From NCBI GenBank assembly GCA_947258805.1, contig CAMYJV010000152.1, positions 1 to 5,983 on the forward strand: a DNA stretch of 5,983 nt, in the 5' to 3' direction. Made by a program: the position numbers and the translations under genes. Below, piece by piece: positions 5,519-5,983 of this stretch. The notes below the pieces were generated by a model, which worked only from the letters and a program-made list of their open reading frames with translations, searched no databases and was not told where the DNA came from. The first letter of the stretch is position 1; the number at the start of each line of letters is the position of its first letter. Origin of the DNA: an uncultured Gammaproteobacteria bacterium (GTDB lineage Bacteria; Pseudomonadota; Gammaproteobacteria; GCA-2729495).

Positions 5519-5671
5519 AATACTCATTACTACCTGTTCTATACGCTAGATGGCCCAGGGGAGCGCATCGAAATAAGTGTGGTATGTCATCAACGCCGCC
5601 GCCCCGACTATTGGGGGGACCGTGTGGAGGAGTCGGCGGCCTGTTACCGAGTTTTGCCTTGCGCTGCATGA
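5515..5671 (+). pseudogene. Remnant of a ParE/RelE-family toxin, N-terminal half lost
   Basis: Just after the antitoxin stop, the frame from 5519 to TGA 5669-5671 encodes 50 residues beginning NTHYYLFYTLDG. This matches the last two beta strands of ParE/RelE-type toxins (usual form: FPYxxFYRxEGxRIxIxAVxHxRRDPxxW): HYYLFYTLDG, then ERIEISVVCHQRRRPDYW. Family members have about 95-100 residues, so some 50-60 N-terminal residues are missing. A GTG at 5515, overlapping the antitoxin TGA in the usual coupled manner, begins Met-Lys-Tyr-Ser, a plausible toxin start, but in another frame. This fits an out-of-frame internal deletion near 5524-5526. The C-terminal tail after the WGDRV segment may also be altered. 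The fragment lacks the helical hairpin of the fold and should not be active. Identification is by motif memory, not by search. Confidence 0.7.
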
Positions 5672-5689
5672 CTGGATAGATCTGTCCAG
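5672..5689. repeat. Imperfect palindrome between the converging toxin remnant and HTH gene
   Basis: CTGGATAG-AT-CTGTCCAG pairs over eight positions with one G-T wobble. It sits directly after the remnant's stop and 26 bases from the stop of the minus-strand gene. There is no T-tract on either side, so a terminator role is only a guess. Confidence 0.4.
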
Positions 5690-5714
5690 GGAACACTGAC
5701 CGCTTTCTCTCCCA

Positions 5715-5983
5715 TTAACGCGCGATAGCATTAGCGACGTCACGACGGGTTGCCCCGAGAGACAGCATCGATTTAACCAGCAAGTCCAAAGATACGCTCG
5801 GGTCGCCCGCCTCCATTTTGGCAACTCTGGATTGGCTTGAGGCAATCGTTTTGGCAAAGGCTGACTGGGTGAGGCGCTTTTTCTGGCGCCGCTGCTTCAG
5901 CGCACTGCCTAAAGCCAGTTTCAGCTCAATGACGGCGAGTTCCTCGTCGCTTAGCTCCAGGAATTCACTGGCCGAGCCAGTTT
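5715..5983 (-). CDS. XRE-family helix-turn-helix protein, probable antitoxin, 5' end missing
   Basis: The minus strand is open from the window edge to TAA at 5717-5715, giving 88 residues. The start lies outside, probably some 10-20 residues further up. After FLELSDEELAVIELKLALGSALKQRRQKK (fragment residues 7-35) comes a full helix-turn-helix: LTQSAFAKTIASSQSRVAKMEAG (37-59), then PSVSLDLLVKSMLSLGATRRDVANAIAR. This closely follows a common group of about 100-residue XRE regulators that usually sit downstream of a RelE/HigB-type toxin gene and act as its antitoxin and repressor. The toxin gene would lie to the right of the window and cannot be seen. The DNA-binding fold is clear; the antitoxin role is inferred from the family. 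It converges on the toxin remnant. Confidence 0.83.
   Translation of the reverse strand, partial: TGSASEFLELSDEELAVIELKLALGSALKQRRQKKRLTQSAFAKTIASSQSRVAKMEAGDPSVSLDLLVKSMLSLGATRRDVANAIAR

Noticed and set aside
5546..5857. Minus-strand open frame overlapping the XRE gene and toxin remnant
   Set aside because: It overlaps the clear helix-turn-helix frame in another reading frame and has no domain of its own.

Overview
The window looks like chromosomal DNA from a GC-rich member of the Pseudomonadota, most likely a gammaproteobacterium. This rests on a FadL-type outer-membrane protein, an FkpA/Mip-type lipoprotein, signal peptides of Gram-negative type, and intergenic REP-like hairpins of the GGTGCGC-nnn-GCGCACC kind. 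The species cannot be named from this sequence.

Left part (1-2825). The 3' part of a FadL/OMPP1-family outer-membrane transporter gene enters from the left and stops at 1096, where a paired REP-like element begins. After a likely promoter comes a compact three-gene unit (1279-2825), and every product carries a signal peptide. The first is an unrecognised small four-cysteine protein. The second is a Gln-rich protein ending in a SHOCT domain. The third, translationally coupled, is a DUF3313-family protein. The unit ends directly at a second REP-like cluster. Its function is unknown; the spacing suggests one operon for a cell-envelope job.

Middle (2826-5203). About 365 bases without a gene hold the REP-like cluster, an AT-richer stretch, a GC-rich hairpin and, just before the next start codon, nested palindromes overlapping a possible -10 box. 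Then comes a class II Fic protein (AMP-transferase type) with an intact catalytic motif, the autoinhibitory motif and a C-terminal region resembling a winged helix. It is followed, after its own extended -10 promoter, by a lipoprotein FKBP-type peptidyl-prolyl isomerase.

Right end (5204-5983). This is a toxin-antitoxin graveyard or hot spot. An intact TIGR02574/PF09720-type antitoxin gene, possibly leaderless, is followed by only the C-terminal half of a ParE/RelE-type toxin, so the toxin appears to have been lost by an internal deletion. Converging on it from the minus strand is the 3' part of an XRE-type helix-turn-helix gene of the kind often paired with RelE/HigB toxins; its partner, if any, lies beyond the window.

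The strongest points for follow-up are the disarmed antitoxin/toxin locus, the palindromic control region of the fic gene, and the uncharacterised three-gene secreted cassette bounded by REP-like elements.
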